Positions 1 to 8,361 of a stretch of 64,000 nucleotides of DNA are shown one piece after another. The DNA is from an uncultured Verrucomicrobiota bacterium. GTDB lineage: Bacteria; Verrucomicrobiota; Verrucomicrobiia; Opitutales; Opitutaceae. Position 1 is the first letter of the stretch; every line of letters starts with the position of its first letter. The stretch spans positions 1 to 64,000 of the forward strand of contig CAIOCT010000011.1 of NCBI GenBank assembly GCA_903856725.1. The letters run 5' to 3'. Made by a program: the position numbers and the translations under genes. Below the pieces are notes generated by a model. The model was given only the letters and a program-made list of their open reading frames with translations. It was not told where the DNA came from and did no database searches.

Positions 1-156
1 CGGACAGGGACCCAGGATGCCCACTGAACGCTAATGAACTTGTAATCCAGATTTGATATTGCAGGGATGGCGCTACGGTAACTTTGCCCTGAAGGCTGTT
101 GCGCTAACACCCGCTGACGCCGATCAGGCCACCGACCGAACTCACTCCTTTTGCCC
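1..156. other. Non-coding leader before the first gene
   Basis: I see no gene, RNA or clear promoter in this stretch. It presumably holds the promoter and ribosome binding site of the LarA-family gene that follows. The upstream neighbour is outside the window. Confidence 0.4.
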
Positions 157-1452
157 ATGGCCCTCGCCCCCTATCGCTCCCTCGCGCCAACTGGCCAAGC
201 GCTCACCGCTGAGCAAGTGCGCGCCTTCGTCCAATCGGCCTGTCCGCCAGCAAATTATCGCGGCCAACGAATTGTCCTCATTATTCCCGATGCCACCCGC
301 ACGGCCCCCGTTGGGTTAATGTTCAAGACGCTCTTTGCGCAAATCGCCAGCGTCGCCAAAAAATTTGATGTCATGCTCGCGCTCGGCACCCACCCCGCCA
401 TGACCGAGGACGCCATCAATGAACGCGTGGAAATTACCGCGGCGGAACGCACCTCTACCTATCAAAATGTAGAATTTATTAATCACGAATGGGACAACCC
501 GGCGGCTCTTCGTGACCTCGGCTCAATCCCCGCCGAGGACATTAAGACTCTCTCCGGTGGCCTCTTCGCCATGGATGTACCGGTGCACATCAACCGACGT
601 CTTTTCGACTACGATCAAATCATTATTTGCGGTCCCGTCTTCCCCCACGAAGTTGTTGGTTTTTCGGGCGGCAATAAATATCTTTTCCCGGGCGTGGCGG
701 GACCCGGCATTTTAAATTTCTTCCATTGGCTCGGCGCCGTCGTCACCAACCCGATGATTATCGGCAATAAATGGACTGCCGTGCGCAAAGTAGTCGATCG
801 CGCCGGCGCCATGGTCACGGTTCCCAAACTCTGCTTCTGCTTGGTTGTGCACGGCCACGGCGAACTCGCGGGCCTCTTCGCGGGGACACCAGAACAAGCC
901 TGGGACGATGCCAGTGAACTTTCTCGTGAACTACACATCACTTATAAAGACCGCCCCTTTCATACCGTGCTATCCTGCGCTCCGAAAATGTATGATGAGC
1001 TCTGGGTGGGCGGAAAATGCATGTACAAACTCGAGCCCATCGTAGCGGACGGTGGGGAGTTGATCATTTATGCGCCGCATATCCACGAGATCTCGCTTGT
1101 TCATGGCAAGATGATCGAGCGCCTCGGCTACCACTGCGTGCAATATTTCCTCAAACAGTGGGATAAATTTAAGACTGAACCGTGGGGCACCATGGCTCAC
1201 TCCACCCACGTGCATGGCATCGGAACCTACGATGAAAAGACGGGCCGCGAGACCCCACGCGTCCGCGTGACCCTCGCCACTGGGATCCCCGAAGCGACGT
1301 GTAAAAAAATTAATCTCGGCTACCGCGACTGGCGCACGATCAACCCAGCTGACTACGCCAATCGTGAGGCCGAAGGAATTTTCTACGAGCCCAAGGCCGG
1401 TGAACGCCTCTACCATCTGCGCCAAAAGCCGAAGTGGGCGGGTGGAGCATGA
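157..1452 (+). CDS. LarA-family (DUF2088) nickel-pincer racemase/epimerase
   Basis: This cytoplasmic enzyme belongs to the lactate racemase LarA family, which uses the nickel-pincer nucleotide (NPN) cofactor to racemise or epimerise 2-hydroxyacids. With the ATG at 157 (a TTG lies two codons upstream) the product has 431 residues. The family motifs are all present: DATR at 45-48, GTH with H79, PHE with H164, SGGNK with the NPN-anchoring lysine K174, and H190 as expected nickel ligand. The spacings H164-K174 (10) and K174-H190 (16) match Lactobacillus plantarum LarA (H174, K184, H200). No larB, larC or larE cofactor genes are nearby. The next genes are KDPG aldolase, mannonate dehydratase and a sugar-acid kinase. 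I therefore infer a sugar-acid substrate, perhaps D-gluconate/D-mannonate epimerisation, rather than lactate. Family is sure; substrate is inference. Confidence 0.88.
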   Translation: MALAPYRSLAPTGQALTAEQVRAFVQSACPPANYRGQRIVLIIPDATRTAPVGLMFKTLFAQIASVAKKFDVMLALGTHPAMTEDAINERVEITAAERTSTYQNVEFINHEWDNPAALRDLGSIPAEDIKTLSGGLFAMDVPVHINRRLFDYDQIIICGPVFPHEVVGFSGGNKYLFPGVAGPGILNFFHWLGAVVTNPMIIGNKWTAVRKVVDRAGAMVTVPKLCFCLVVHGHGELAGLFAGTPEQAWDDASELSRELHITYKDRPFHTVLSCAPKMYDELWVGGKCMYKLEPIVADGGELIIYAPHIHEISLVHGKMIERLGYHCVQYFLKQWDKFKTEPWGTMAHSTHVHGIGTYDEKTGRETPRVRVTLATGIPEATCKKINLGYRDWRTINPADYANREAEGIFYEPKAGERLYHLRQKPKWAGGA

Positions 1453-1554
1453 TATGACAGGCGCAAATATTGAGTAGCGCGCCCGCGCCTTGATGGTCGT
1501 GGACATAATTTTAATTCATCACCCCATTTTCGTGACTCCCGCTCCCTTCCTTCC

Positions 1555-2187
1555 ATGAACAAAACTGAAATCCTCGCTAAAATTAAGGCTGAAAAAGTCA
1601 TCGCGCTCATTCGGGCCGATAGCCCAGCTAGTCTGCTCGACTGCGCCCGCGCGCTCTCGGCCGGTGGGCTCAATTGCTTGGAGCTCACCATGACCACGCC
1701 GGGAGCGCTCGAACTGTGCGCCCAAGTTTCCCGTGAGCTGCCGCATATTCTACTCGGTCTGGGCACCGTGCTCGACGCGGCAACCGCCCGCGCTGGCATC
1801 GCTGCTGGCGCCAAATTTATTGTCACCCCCGCCGTGCGTCCCGAAGTGATCGCTGTCTGCAAGGAGCTGGGCGTACCGGTCCTGGGTGGCGCGCTCACGC
1901 CGACCGAAGTTTATACCTCGTGGGAACTCGGCGTCGATGTCGTGAAAATTTTCCCCGCAGAATTTTTTGGCCCTGCTTATATTAAATCGGTGAAAGCCCC
2001 GTTCCCCAAAATCGAGGTTATGCCCACGGGCGGCGTTACGCCTGAAACCGTTGGTGAATTTCTCAAAGCAGGCGCCTTCGCCACTGCCGCCGGCAGCGCC
2101 CTCGTCTCAGCGGCCGCACTCAAGGCCCGCGATTGGCCGGCGATTACTGCTCGGGCCCAGCAATTTGTCGCCGCCGCTAAAGCTTAA
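1555..2187 (+). CDS. eda: 2-dehydro-3-deoxy-6-phosphogluconate (KDPG) aldolase
   Basis: This class I aldolase splits KDPG into pyruvate and glyceraldehyde-3-phosphate, the last step of the Entner-Doudoroff and hexuronate routes. The 210-residue length is normal for Eda/KdgA. The Schiff-base lysine lies in the motif VVKIFPAEFF (K131), the general-base glutamate is E43 in LELTM, and the phosphate-binding PTGGVTPE segment is near residue 163. It stands about 100 bases after the LarA-like gene and 54 bases before uxuA on the same strand, so co-transcription is likely. Members of the family also cleave 4-hydroxy-2-oxoglutarate, so a dual activity is possible. Confidence 0.93.
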   Translation: MNKTEILAKIKAEKVIALIRADSPASLLDCARALSAGGLNCLELTMTTPGALELCAQVSRELPHILLGLGTVLDAATARAGIAAGAKFIVTPAVRPEVIAVCKELGVPVLGGALTPTEVYTSWELGVDVVKIFPAEFFGPAYIKSVKAPFPKIEVMPTGGVTPETVGEFLKAGAFATAAGSALVSAAALKARDWPAITARAQQFVAAAKA

Positions 2188-2241
2188 AAAGCTAATGATT
2201 AAGTCGCTCTGCTAGCGGCCCTCCATCGCTGATATTTTCTG

Positions 2242-3291
2242 ATGCAAACTTCCTTTCGCTGGTATGGCCATTCCGACCGCGTTCCGCTGGTGTGGCTTCG
2301 CCAAATGATGCCTCGTCCCCTCGTTGTGACTCATCTGGGGCATGTCCCCCCAGGAGAAGTCTGGCCTCGCGAGGACCTGCAGTTACTCCGCACCGAGCTC
2401 ACTGAACACGGCTTAGGGCTCGGGCCGATTGAGAGTGTTTTTTGGACTGATGCGATGAAGCTAGGTCGCCCCGAGCGTGATGAGCACATCGAAAATTATA
2501 TCAAAACCCTCGATCACCTCCGGGAAGTTTTCCCCGAGGAGCCCGAGATCATCATCACCTATAATCTCATGCCGCTTGACTGGGGGCGGACCGCCGTCGC
2601 CCATCTACATGCGAACGGCACGCGGGGCCTTGCCTATGATCACGCCGCGATGGACCGGATTGATTTATCGCGCGGACTTTTTCTGCCGGGCTGGTCGAAA
2701 CGTTACAGCGCAGAAGATTTTCGCGCATTGCAACAGGCCTACGCGGAATGCGGCGAAGAGGGTTTCTGGAAAAATGCCCGCTACGTCCTCGATGCCCTCG
2801 TGCCCGCCGCGGCTGCGCGGAGCATGCGCTTAGCCGCCCACCCCAATGATCCGCCATGGGGTTATTTGGGCCTACCCGCGTACCTCGGCAACGCCGCGCA
2901 GATTCGGCGACTCCTCGCGCTGCATCCGCACCGAGCGAATGCGCTGTGCTTCTGCACCGGCAGCTACGGCGCCGAGCCGAGTAACGATATCATTGGCATG
3001 ATTCGTGAATTTAAAGATTCAATTGCGTGGATGCATTTGCGCAGCGTTAAAACCACGGGTGAAAAACGCTTCCACGAAGCGGATCATGCCGATCCAACGG
3101 GTAACGTTAATTTACTCCAGGTCATGCGCACCCTCGTCGCCATCGGCTGGGATGGAGTTTTTCGCTCTGACCACGGCCTCGAGCTGCTCCATGAAAGTGA
3201 TACTGTCACGAACGGCTATCCCGCCATCGACCGCTACGTCGCCAACAAGATGCTCTGGGCCTACCAGCAAGCTTTGACCGCAGCTTCGTAA
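2242..3291 (+). CDS. uxuA: Mannonate dehydratase
   Basis: This enzyme dehydrates D-mannonate to 2-keto-3-deoxygluconate (KDG) with a divalent metal (Mn/Fe). The 349-residue TIM-barrel protein shows the family metal ligands in the right order: H200 in HPNDPP, C238 in FCTGSYG, H265 in MHLRSV and D310 in RSDHG. The HEADH loop near residue 280 is also typical. It follows the aldolase closely and precedes a PfkB kinase by 88 bases, giving the sequence mannonate -> KDG -> KDPG -> pyruvate + triose phosphate. No uxaC or fructuronate reductase gene is visible in the window, so mannonate must come from elsewhere or from the LarA-family epimerase upstream. Confidence 0.95.
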   Translation: MQTSFRWYGHSDRVPLVWLRQMMPRPLVVTHLGHVPPGEVWPREDLQLLRTELTEHGLGLGPIESVFWTDAMKLGRPERDEHIENYIKTLDHLREVFPEEPEIIITYNLMPLDWGRTAVAHLHANGTRGLAYDHAAMDRIDLSRGLFLPGWSKRYSAEDFRALQQAYAECGEEGFWKNARYVLDALVPAAAARSMRLAAHPNDPPWGYLGLPAYLGNAAQIRRLLALHPHRANALCFCTGSYGAEPSNDIIGMIREFKDSIAWMHLRSVKTTGEKRFHEADHADPTGNVNLLQVMRTLVAIGWDGVFRSDHGLELLHESDTVTNGYPAIDRYVANKMLWAYQQALTAAS

Positions 3292-3379
3292 GTGCCGCCC
3301 ATGCTCGTTCCAAACTTGGCTTTGGCCGTGACTCCCTTACCAATCGTGCTCGCCTCACCGACTTTTACTCACGTCTACC

Positions 3380-4474
3380 ATGTCACTAAAAATTCGCCCC
3401 GCTAGTTCTTGCCGCTGGGATCAGCTCTCTCTCGGTGAAGTCATGCTTCGCCTCGATCCCGGCGAAGGCCGCGTCCGCACCGCCCGCGCGTTTACCGCCT
3501 GGGAGGGTGGCGGCGAATACAATACGTCTCGCGGCCTCCGGAAGTGTTTTAATCTAAAAACCGCGGTCTGCACTGCCTTCGTCGACAACGAAGTCGGTCA
3601 TCTGGTTGAGGATTTTATTATGCAAGGGGGCGTGGCCACCGATTTTATCAAGTGGCGCGAGGATGACGGCATCGGCCGCACCGTGCGCAACGGCCTTAAC
3701 TTTACTGAGCGGGGCTTCGGCGTGCGAGGCGCGGTTGGCGTGCCTGATCGCGGCAACACCGCTGCCTCACAACTTAAACCGGGCGACTTCGACTGGGATG
3801 ATATTTTTGGCCAGCAAGGCGTGCGCTGGTTTCATACGGGTGGGATTTTTGCGGCGCTCTCTCCCTCAACTGCGGCCCTTACGGTCGAAGCGGTTAAGGC
3901 CGCGAATAAATACGGCACCATTGTCAGCTATGATCTGAATTACCGCCCTTCCCTCTGGAAATCGATTGGCGGTCTCAAGAAGGCGCAAGAGGTCAATCGC
4001 GAGATTGCTCGCTATGTTGATGTCATGATCGGCAACGAAGAAGATTTCACCGCATCACTTGGCTTCGCGGTCAAAGGAGCCGAAACGCTGGCGCACCTCG
4101 AGACAGATGCCTTCAAGGCGATGATTAAAACTGCCGTGGCAGAATTTCCTAATTTCAAAGTGGCCGCCACCACCTTACGCCACGTGATCACTGCGACCAA
4201 AAATGATTGGGGCGCGATTCTTTATCATGACGGCAAATTCTACGACAGCCGCGCTTATCCTGGACTCGAAATCCTAGACCGCGTTGGCGGTGGCGACTCC
4301 TTTGCCTCCGGACTGCAGTTTGGCTTTCTGGCTAAGAATGATCCTCAACTAGCCGTTGATTATGGCGCAGCGCACGGAGCTTTTGCCTCGACGACGCCGG
4401 GGGACACTTCGATGGCGACCCAGAAGGAAGTGGAGAAACTCATGCAGGGCGGCGGCGCCCGCGTGGTGCGGTAA
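3380..4474 (+). CDS. PfkB/ribokinase-family sugar kinase, probable KDG kinase
   Basis: This 364-residue kinase probably phosphorylates 2-keto-3-deoxygluconate to KDPG. The PfkB C-terminal signature is present as DRVGGGDSFASG, with the catalytic base D306; the usual GAGD is here GGGD. The N-terminal segment WEGGGEYNTSRGL matches the substrate-binding GGxxxN element of the family. It is the last gene of the hexonate cluster and is followed by a strong terminator. A clear paralog lies at 6514-7596 on the opposite strand; both share the ending AHGA...PGDTSMAT. The KDG substrate is inferred from context; another 2-keto-sugar acid is possible. Confidence 0.82.
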   Translation: MSLKIRPASSCRWDQLSLGEVMLRLDPGEGRVRTARAFTAWEGGGEYNTSRGLRKCFNLKTAVCTAFVDNEVGHLVEDFIMQGGVATDFIKWREDDGIGRTVRNGLNFTERGFGVRGAVGVPDRGNTAASQLKPGDFDWDDIFGQQGVRWFHTGGIFAALSPSTAALTVEAVKAANKYGTIVSYDLNYRPSLWKSIGGLKKAQEVNREIARYVDVMIGNEEDFTASLGFAVKGAETLAHLETDAFKAMIKTAVAEFPNFKVAATTLRHVITATKNDWGAILYHDGKFYDSRAYPGLEILDRVGGGDSFASGLQFGFLAKNDPQLAVDYGAAHGAFASTTPGDTSMATQKEVEKLMQGGGARVVR

Positions 4475-4494
4475 CATTAAATGAGACGGCCTAG

Positions 4495-4526
4495 AATCTG
4501 AGCCCGACGGGCTCAGATTTCTTTTT
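4495..4526 (+). terminator. Rho-independent terminator after the hexonate operon
   Basis: A perfect 11-base inverted repeat (4495-4505 with 4509-4519, 3-base loop) is followed by TCTTTTT. It lies 20 bases after the kinase stop. Its right arm overlaps the last codons of the convergent membrane protein gene. There is no T-run on the other strand, so it acts mainly on + strand transcripts. Confidence 0.88.
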
Positions 4527-5055
4527 CCCATCCATCCGCTTGCGGATAAAAAACAACGAGCAGGATATTAATCGCGGCGAGCACCGCTAGGCCTGCGCCG
4601 CCATTCTGCATCGAACGAGCGAGATGCTGCCAAGGATATTCCGTCTCCATAAAAGCCGGAATGAAATATTGCACACTAACGGCTAGGCCCTTCGCGGCCA
4701 CCCAAGCGAGCGGTGCCGCCCAACGGAATCGCGGCCACTGCGCGGCTACTATCACAAAAAATGCAATTTCCAGACTCATGGCCATGAGGCTCGTCGAAAC
4801 CGGCAGTCCGGTAATCAGCAAGTTAATCACGGGAGTGACTAACCCCACGAGCAAACCGATGAATGGGCCCCGAAAATAAACCGCCACAAAAGTTGTCCAA
4901 AATACGGGCAATAAATAAACGCCGAGCGGTCGATGCCCTGACCACGGCAGGAGGTGAACTAAAAATGGCACCAGCCCGGCGACTGCCAGCAAGACCGTGG
5001 TTTCACGCCACCCGGCGCGGGATAAAATAAAGGCTGGCCGAACAACGTTGCTCAT
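4513..5055 (-). CDS. Small polytopic membrane protein, possibly ECF transporter S-component-like
   Basis: The 180-residue product is very hydrophobic, with about five predicted membrane helices (near residues 20-38, 46-62, 66-84, 90-106 and 155-170). The central segment, with a glycine-rich GLLVGLVTPVINLLITG element, resembles substrate-binding (S) subunits of energy-coupling-factor vitamin transporters. I cannot name a substrate. I chose the ATG at 5055; a GTG two codons upstream also exists. No ECF ATPase or T-component gene is adjacent, so it would have to use a shared module elsewhere. Its 3' end overlaps the terminator of the convergent kinase gene. The assignment is tentative. Confidence 0.6.
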   Translation of the reverse strand: MSNVVRPAFILSRAGWRETTVLLAVAGLVPFLVHLLPWSGHRPLGVYLLPVFWTTFVAVYFRGPFIGLLVGLVTPVINLLITGLPVSTSLMAMSLEIAFFVIVAAQWPRFRWAAPLAWVAAKGLAVSVQYFIPAFMETEYPWQHLARSMQNGGAGLAVLAAINILLVVFYPQADGWEKEI

Positions 5056-5127
5056 AACCACTAAGGTAGGGCCCAGCCGGCAACAGCGGAAGCCGAAATT
5101 CTTAGTAAAAAAGGGGGCGACCTGCCG

Positions 5128-5700
5128 ATGCCTATTCCCCCTTGCCTCATCGCTTCCCCGCTCCCAAATGAGCCGATGCTCATGGTTCCACTACGCAACC
5201 GCGCCGTCGGTCGACAAAAAATCCCCCATTCGGTGGCGGGCATGGGCTTAGTCGAATTGATGATCGTGGTTCTCATCATCAGCCTATTGCTAGCCATGGG
5301 CGTCCCTTCGTATCAGCGCGTGCAACGAAAAGCGAAAGCAGCCACCCTCGTAAATGATTTCCGCGTGTTCGCGACTGCCTTGCAATCGGTCGCCCATGAG
5401 ACGGGCGCGTGGCCCACTGAGACCACGGCTGGCGTTATTCCTCCTAGCATGACCAACGACCAACTAAAAATTTCCTCTTGGACCAAGCCCACGCTGCTCG
5501 GTGGTAACTACGATTGGGAAAATAATCAGCTACACGGAGGCATTAAATATCGCGCCGCGCTCACCATTACCGGCACAGATCTGACCGTCGATCTACCGAT
5601 CCTTCTGCTCATGGACGAGGCCCTTGACGACGGCAACCTCAGCACTGGCGTTTTTCGCTTAGGGGCTAGTAACGGCCCACTCTACATTTTAGAACCCTAA
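5128..5700 (+). CDS. Type II secretion / type IV pilus pseudopilin-like protein
   Basis: The protein has a class III (prepilin) signal: a positively charged leader, then the cleavage context VAG|MGLVELM with glutamate at +5 and a hydrophobic helix to about residue 62. The mature part is short (about 150 residues), as in GspG/GspH-type pseudopilins. It would be cleaved by the prepilin peptidase and assemble into a periplasmic pseudopilus or pilus. The leader from ATG 5128 is 38 residues; ATG codons at 5176 and 5182 would give a more usual leader of about 20. The stop overlaps the next gene's ATG (TAATG), so the two are translationally coupled. Other pseudopilin genes begin at 7756. Confidence 0.8.
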   Translation: MPIPPCLIASPLPNEPMLMVPLRNRAVGRQKIPHSVAGMGLVELMIVVLIISLLLAMGVPSYQRVQRKAKAATLVNDFRVFATALQSVAHETGAWPTETTAGVIPPSMTNDQLKISSWTKPTLLGGNYDWENNQLHGGIKYRAALTITGTDLTVDLPILLLMDEALDDGNLSTGVFRLGASNGPLYILEP

Positions 5701-6500
5701 TGACTGATCCTGCTTACAGTGTGACCTTGCACCACCTTGCTCCTGATTTAAAGGCGGCTGGTCTCGCGTATCCTGATGTGGTGCTGGCTCAGGTAAGCCC
5801 GGAAGTGCTGCGGGAACTTCTCTACCTGTTGGCCGAGTTATCAGCCGAGTTATCCATTTACGAACCCTCCACCCCTGAAATTAGAGTTAAGACCGAGCAA
5901 AATACTTTTGTTGTGCGCACTCGCTACCGCCGGCTGTGCTTAGTGGGCTGGGAAAGCAGCCTCCGCGGTGAAGAGCATTCGATTAAATTCATCCGCACGA
6001 CCATCACCGGCTTGGATGGTTACTCTAAAACGGGATCTAAATTAGGCGCAACCCAGTCGACGCAGTCAGCCAGCCCACTCCCCCCGCCCAAGCCTGCCAA
6101 GCGTGGGCGCAGCTGGCTTAAATTAGTCATGCTCGGACTACTCACTCTTACCATAACTGGCTTCACCGCCTGGCAGCTCTGGCGGCCGAAGCCATCGCTG
6201 CTGCCTGCCTATACGCTGTTACCCCAGAGTGCGACCCAAGCTCTGTTGACTCATTCAGCTGGCGAATATGCAACTGGCCACGAGGCCGGTGATCGCCGGC
6301 TCAGCCTCGATGCTACGGGCACCCTGCGGTTAGGAAAATTAAATACGCAACACGCCTTAATCGAAGAAGAGCTTAAGGCGGTTCGGGGCGCGACCATCAA
6401 CGGCCGTGCCGTGCTCATCACTACAGACGCAGTATTGAATGGGGTGTCTCCTGATACCATCGTGCTCTACGGAACCACTTACTATCGCACGAAGCGGTAA
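5700..6500 (+). CDS. Unknown single-pass membrane protein coupled to the pseudopilin gene
   Basis: I do not recognise this 266-residue protein. Residues 1-105 look globular and cytoplasmic. A proline-rich, basic linker (about 118-140) leads into one membrane helix (about 142-162), and the C-terminal 100 residues would be periplasmic. This bitopic layout resembles inner-membrane assembly factors of type II secretion or type IV pili, and the start overlaps the stop of the pseudopilin gene. A role in pseudopilus assembly is an inference from that coupling. It ends 13 bases from the convergent kinase gene. Confidence 0.7.
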   Translation: MTDPAYSVTLHHLAPDLKAAGLAYPDVVLAQVSPEVLRELLYLLAELSAELSIYEPSTPEIRVKTEQNTFVVRTRYRRLCLVGWESSLRGEEHSIKFIRTTITGLDGYSKTGSKLGATQSTQSASPLPPPKPAKRGRSWLKLVMLGLLTLTITGFTAWQLWRPKPSLLPAYTLLPQSATQALLTHSAGEYATGHEAGDRRLSLDATGTLRLGKLNTQHALIEEELKAVRGATINGRAVLITTDAVLNGVSPDTIVLYGTTYYRTKR

Positions 6501-6513
6501 GTCTCCGCTCTCT

Positions 6514-7596
6514 TTAACGCTGGATTCGCGCCGAACCACCTTGGGCAAAGGCGCGCACCTGCTCAACCGTTGCCATGCTAGTATCCCCAGGGAAAGTGGT
6601 AAGCAGCGCTCCATGCGCCCAACCAAGATTAACGGCCTCTTGCTCGGAGGCGCCGGTCAATAACCCATAAATAAAGCCGGCCGCATAACCGTCGCCGCCG
6701 CCAACGCGGTCCACGACGTCGAGTTCACACATGGGGGACTGATAGGTTTGCCCCTTGATCCAAGCCACCGCCCCCCACGTATGCCGATTCGTAGAATGCA
6801 CTTCACGCAACGTGGTAGCGACCGCTTTAACTTTAGGAAATTTCTTCACTGCCTTATCAATGACCGCATAAAAAGCGGAAGGGTCGAGCTTACCCTTGCT
6901 CTCTACATCCTGACCCTCGATGCCGAGGCCCTTCTGTAAATCTTCTTCATTGCCAACCAAGACATCGACGTGCTCGACAATCCGACCCAGCACGTTGAGC
7001 GCCTTGGTCTGGCCACCCCAGATATCCCACAATTTCTGGCGATAATTTAAATCAAAGGAGGTTACGGCGCCGGCCGCCTTCGCGGCTTGCATCGCCTCGA
7101 CGATCAGCTCGCCCGTGGTATCCGAGAGTGCAGCAAAAATGCCCCCGCTGTGAAACCAACGAACCCCGCCACCAAAAATTTCCGCCCAATTAAAATCTCC
7201 GGCCTTGAGCTGGGCGGCGGCTTCATTGCTGCGATTATAAAAAACGACCGGACCGCGCACGCCTTGGCCTCGATCAGAATAAACCGTAGCCATGTTCGGA
7301 CCACGCACGCCGTCATGTTTAAATTTTTTGTAAAAAGGCGTTACCCCCATCGCACGCACCCGTTCGGCAATTAAATCACCCACCGGATAATCGACCATCG
7401 CTGAGGCCACCCCGGTCTTCAGGCGAAAACAATCAGAGAGATTGGCGGATACATTAAACTCCCCGCCGCTCACATGGATATCGCAGTGCTGCGCCTTGCG
7501 AAACGGAATGATGCCAGGATCCAGACGGTGCACGAGCGCCCCCAGAGATAAAAAGTCGAGAGCCCCAGTGGGACGAATAGCGAGTGGGTTAGCCAT
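6514..7596 (-). CDS. Second PfkB-family sugar kinase, paralog of the KDG-type kinase
   Basis: The 360-residue protein is homologous along its whole length to the kinase at 3380-4474. It keeps the catalytic aspartate (D302) in DRVGGGDGYAAG and the N-terminal GGEFNVSANL substrate element. Like its paralog it ends in a PGDTSMAT segment followed by a glycine-rich tail. It is read in the opposite direction, alone, about 2 kb away, so it is probably under different control. It may act on the same KDG or on a related sugar acid. There is no visible loss of key residues, so both copies should be active. Confidence 0.8.
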   Translation of the reverse strand: MANPLAIRPTGALDFLSLGALVHRLDPGIIPFRKAQHCDIHVSGGEFNVSANLSDCFRLKTGVASAMVDYPVGDLIAERVRAMGVTPFYKKFKHDGVRGPNMATVYSDRGQGVRGPVVFYNRSNEAAAQLKAGDFNWAEIFGGGVRWFHSGGIFAALSDTTGELIVEAMQAAKAAGAVTSFDLNYRQKLWDIWGGQTKALNVLGRIVEHVDVLVGNEEDLQKGLGIEGQDVESKGKLDPSAFYAVIDKAVKKFPKVKAVATTLREVHSTNRHTWGAVAWIKGQTYQSPMCELDVVDRVGGGDGYAAGFIYGLLTGASEQEAVNLGWAHGALLTTFPGDTSMATVEQVRAFAQGGSARIQR

Positions 7597-7755
7597 GGGA
7601 GAAAAAGATTAGACGCAGGAAAAGTTATGGAATTTTTAAATCAGCTTGGCCGCGGACCGAACGCAATATTTAAGCGAGCGATCACTCAAGCCAGCCTGAA
7701 CTTTATGGGCTGACTGAGGTTTGCGCGGCGAGTTTTTTACGGCTTTCGAACGCTT

Positions 7756-8361
7756 ATGGCGTTAACTGCCAGCGCCATCGAACCGATTGCTTATATCTTG
7801 TCCACTGCCGGACCCACCCTAGTTTCCGCTCGACCATCGGCCTGCCCTTTTGTTTTGACCACCAGCAACACACTCCTCCGCCGCACCACTGCCTTTACTT
7901 TAGTCGAGGTCATGATGGCTGCGACTATTTTGGTCGTAGGACTCATTGGCCTGATTCAAGCCATCACCATTGGAAGCCAAATGCTCGCCACCGCTCGCAA
8001 ACAGCAAATCGCGACCCAGATCGTGACTGGAGAGATCGATAGTCTGCGGGCTAGCAGCGTGGCCGCGATCACAAATCTAGCGGTTGGCACGACCTATAAA
8101 ATTACGGTTAACCCCACCGGGACAGCGGTCACCGAAAATTACGCAGGGGCCGCCACCCAATTTAATTTAGACAACAATTCTATTTTATTAGCCCAAGCCG
8201 GCGGTTTTTCTCTCTCCGCGGTGAGATCAAATATTCGCCCTGATTATCAAAAAATTATCTACACCGTAACGTGGACCGATAACCTAGGTCGACCTTATGT
8301 CCGCTCGACAGAAATCTATTTTGGACGGAATGGGCTGCAACTATCCTACCAAAAATCCTAA
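7756..8361 (+). CDS. Minor pseudopilin, PilV/GspI-like
   Basis: A type III signal is visible: basic leader, then TTA|FTLVEVMMAATILVVG with glutamate at +5. The residue before the cleavage site is alanine rather than the usual glycine. The following LIQAITIGSQMLATAR segment is typical of GspI/PilV minor pilins. From the ATG at 7756 the leader is about 47 residues, which is long; a TTG at 7855 would give a 16-residue leader and may be the true start. It is the first gene of a tight six-gene + strand operon. Its stop overlaps the next ATG (TAATG). Confidence 0.8.
   Translation: MALTASAIEPIAYILSTAGPTLVSARPSACPFVLTTSNTLLRRTTAFTLVEVMMAATILVVGLIGLIQAITIGSQMLATARKQQIATQIVTGEIDSLRASSVAAITNLAVGTTYKITVNPTGTAVTENYAGAATQFNLDNNSILLAQAGGFSLSAVRSNIRPDYQKIIYTVTWTDNLGRPYVRSTEIYFGRNGLQLSYQKS

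Noticed and set aside
157-1452. Lactate racemase function for the LarA-like gene
   Set aside because: No lar cofactor genes or lactate permease nearby; the sugar-acid neighbourhood argues against lactate.
970-1506. Long open frame on the - strand
   Set aside because: It lies wholly opposite the LarA-family gene, whose motifs are clear; no family likeness of its own.
1410-1898. - strand open frame opposite KDPG aldolase
   Set aside because: Serine/arginine-rich composition typical of an antisense shadow in GC-rich DNA.
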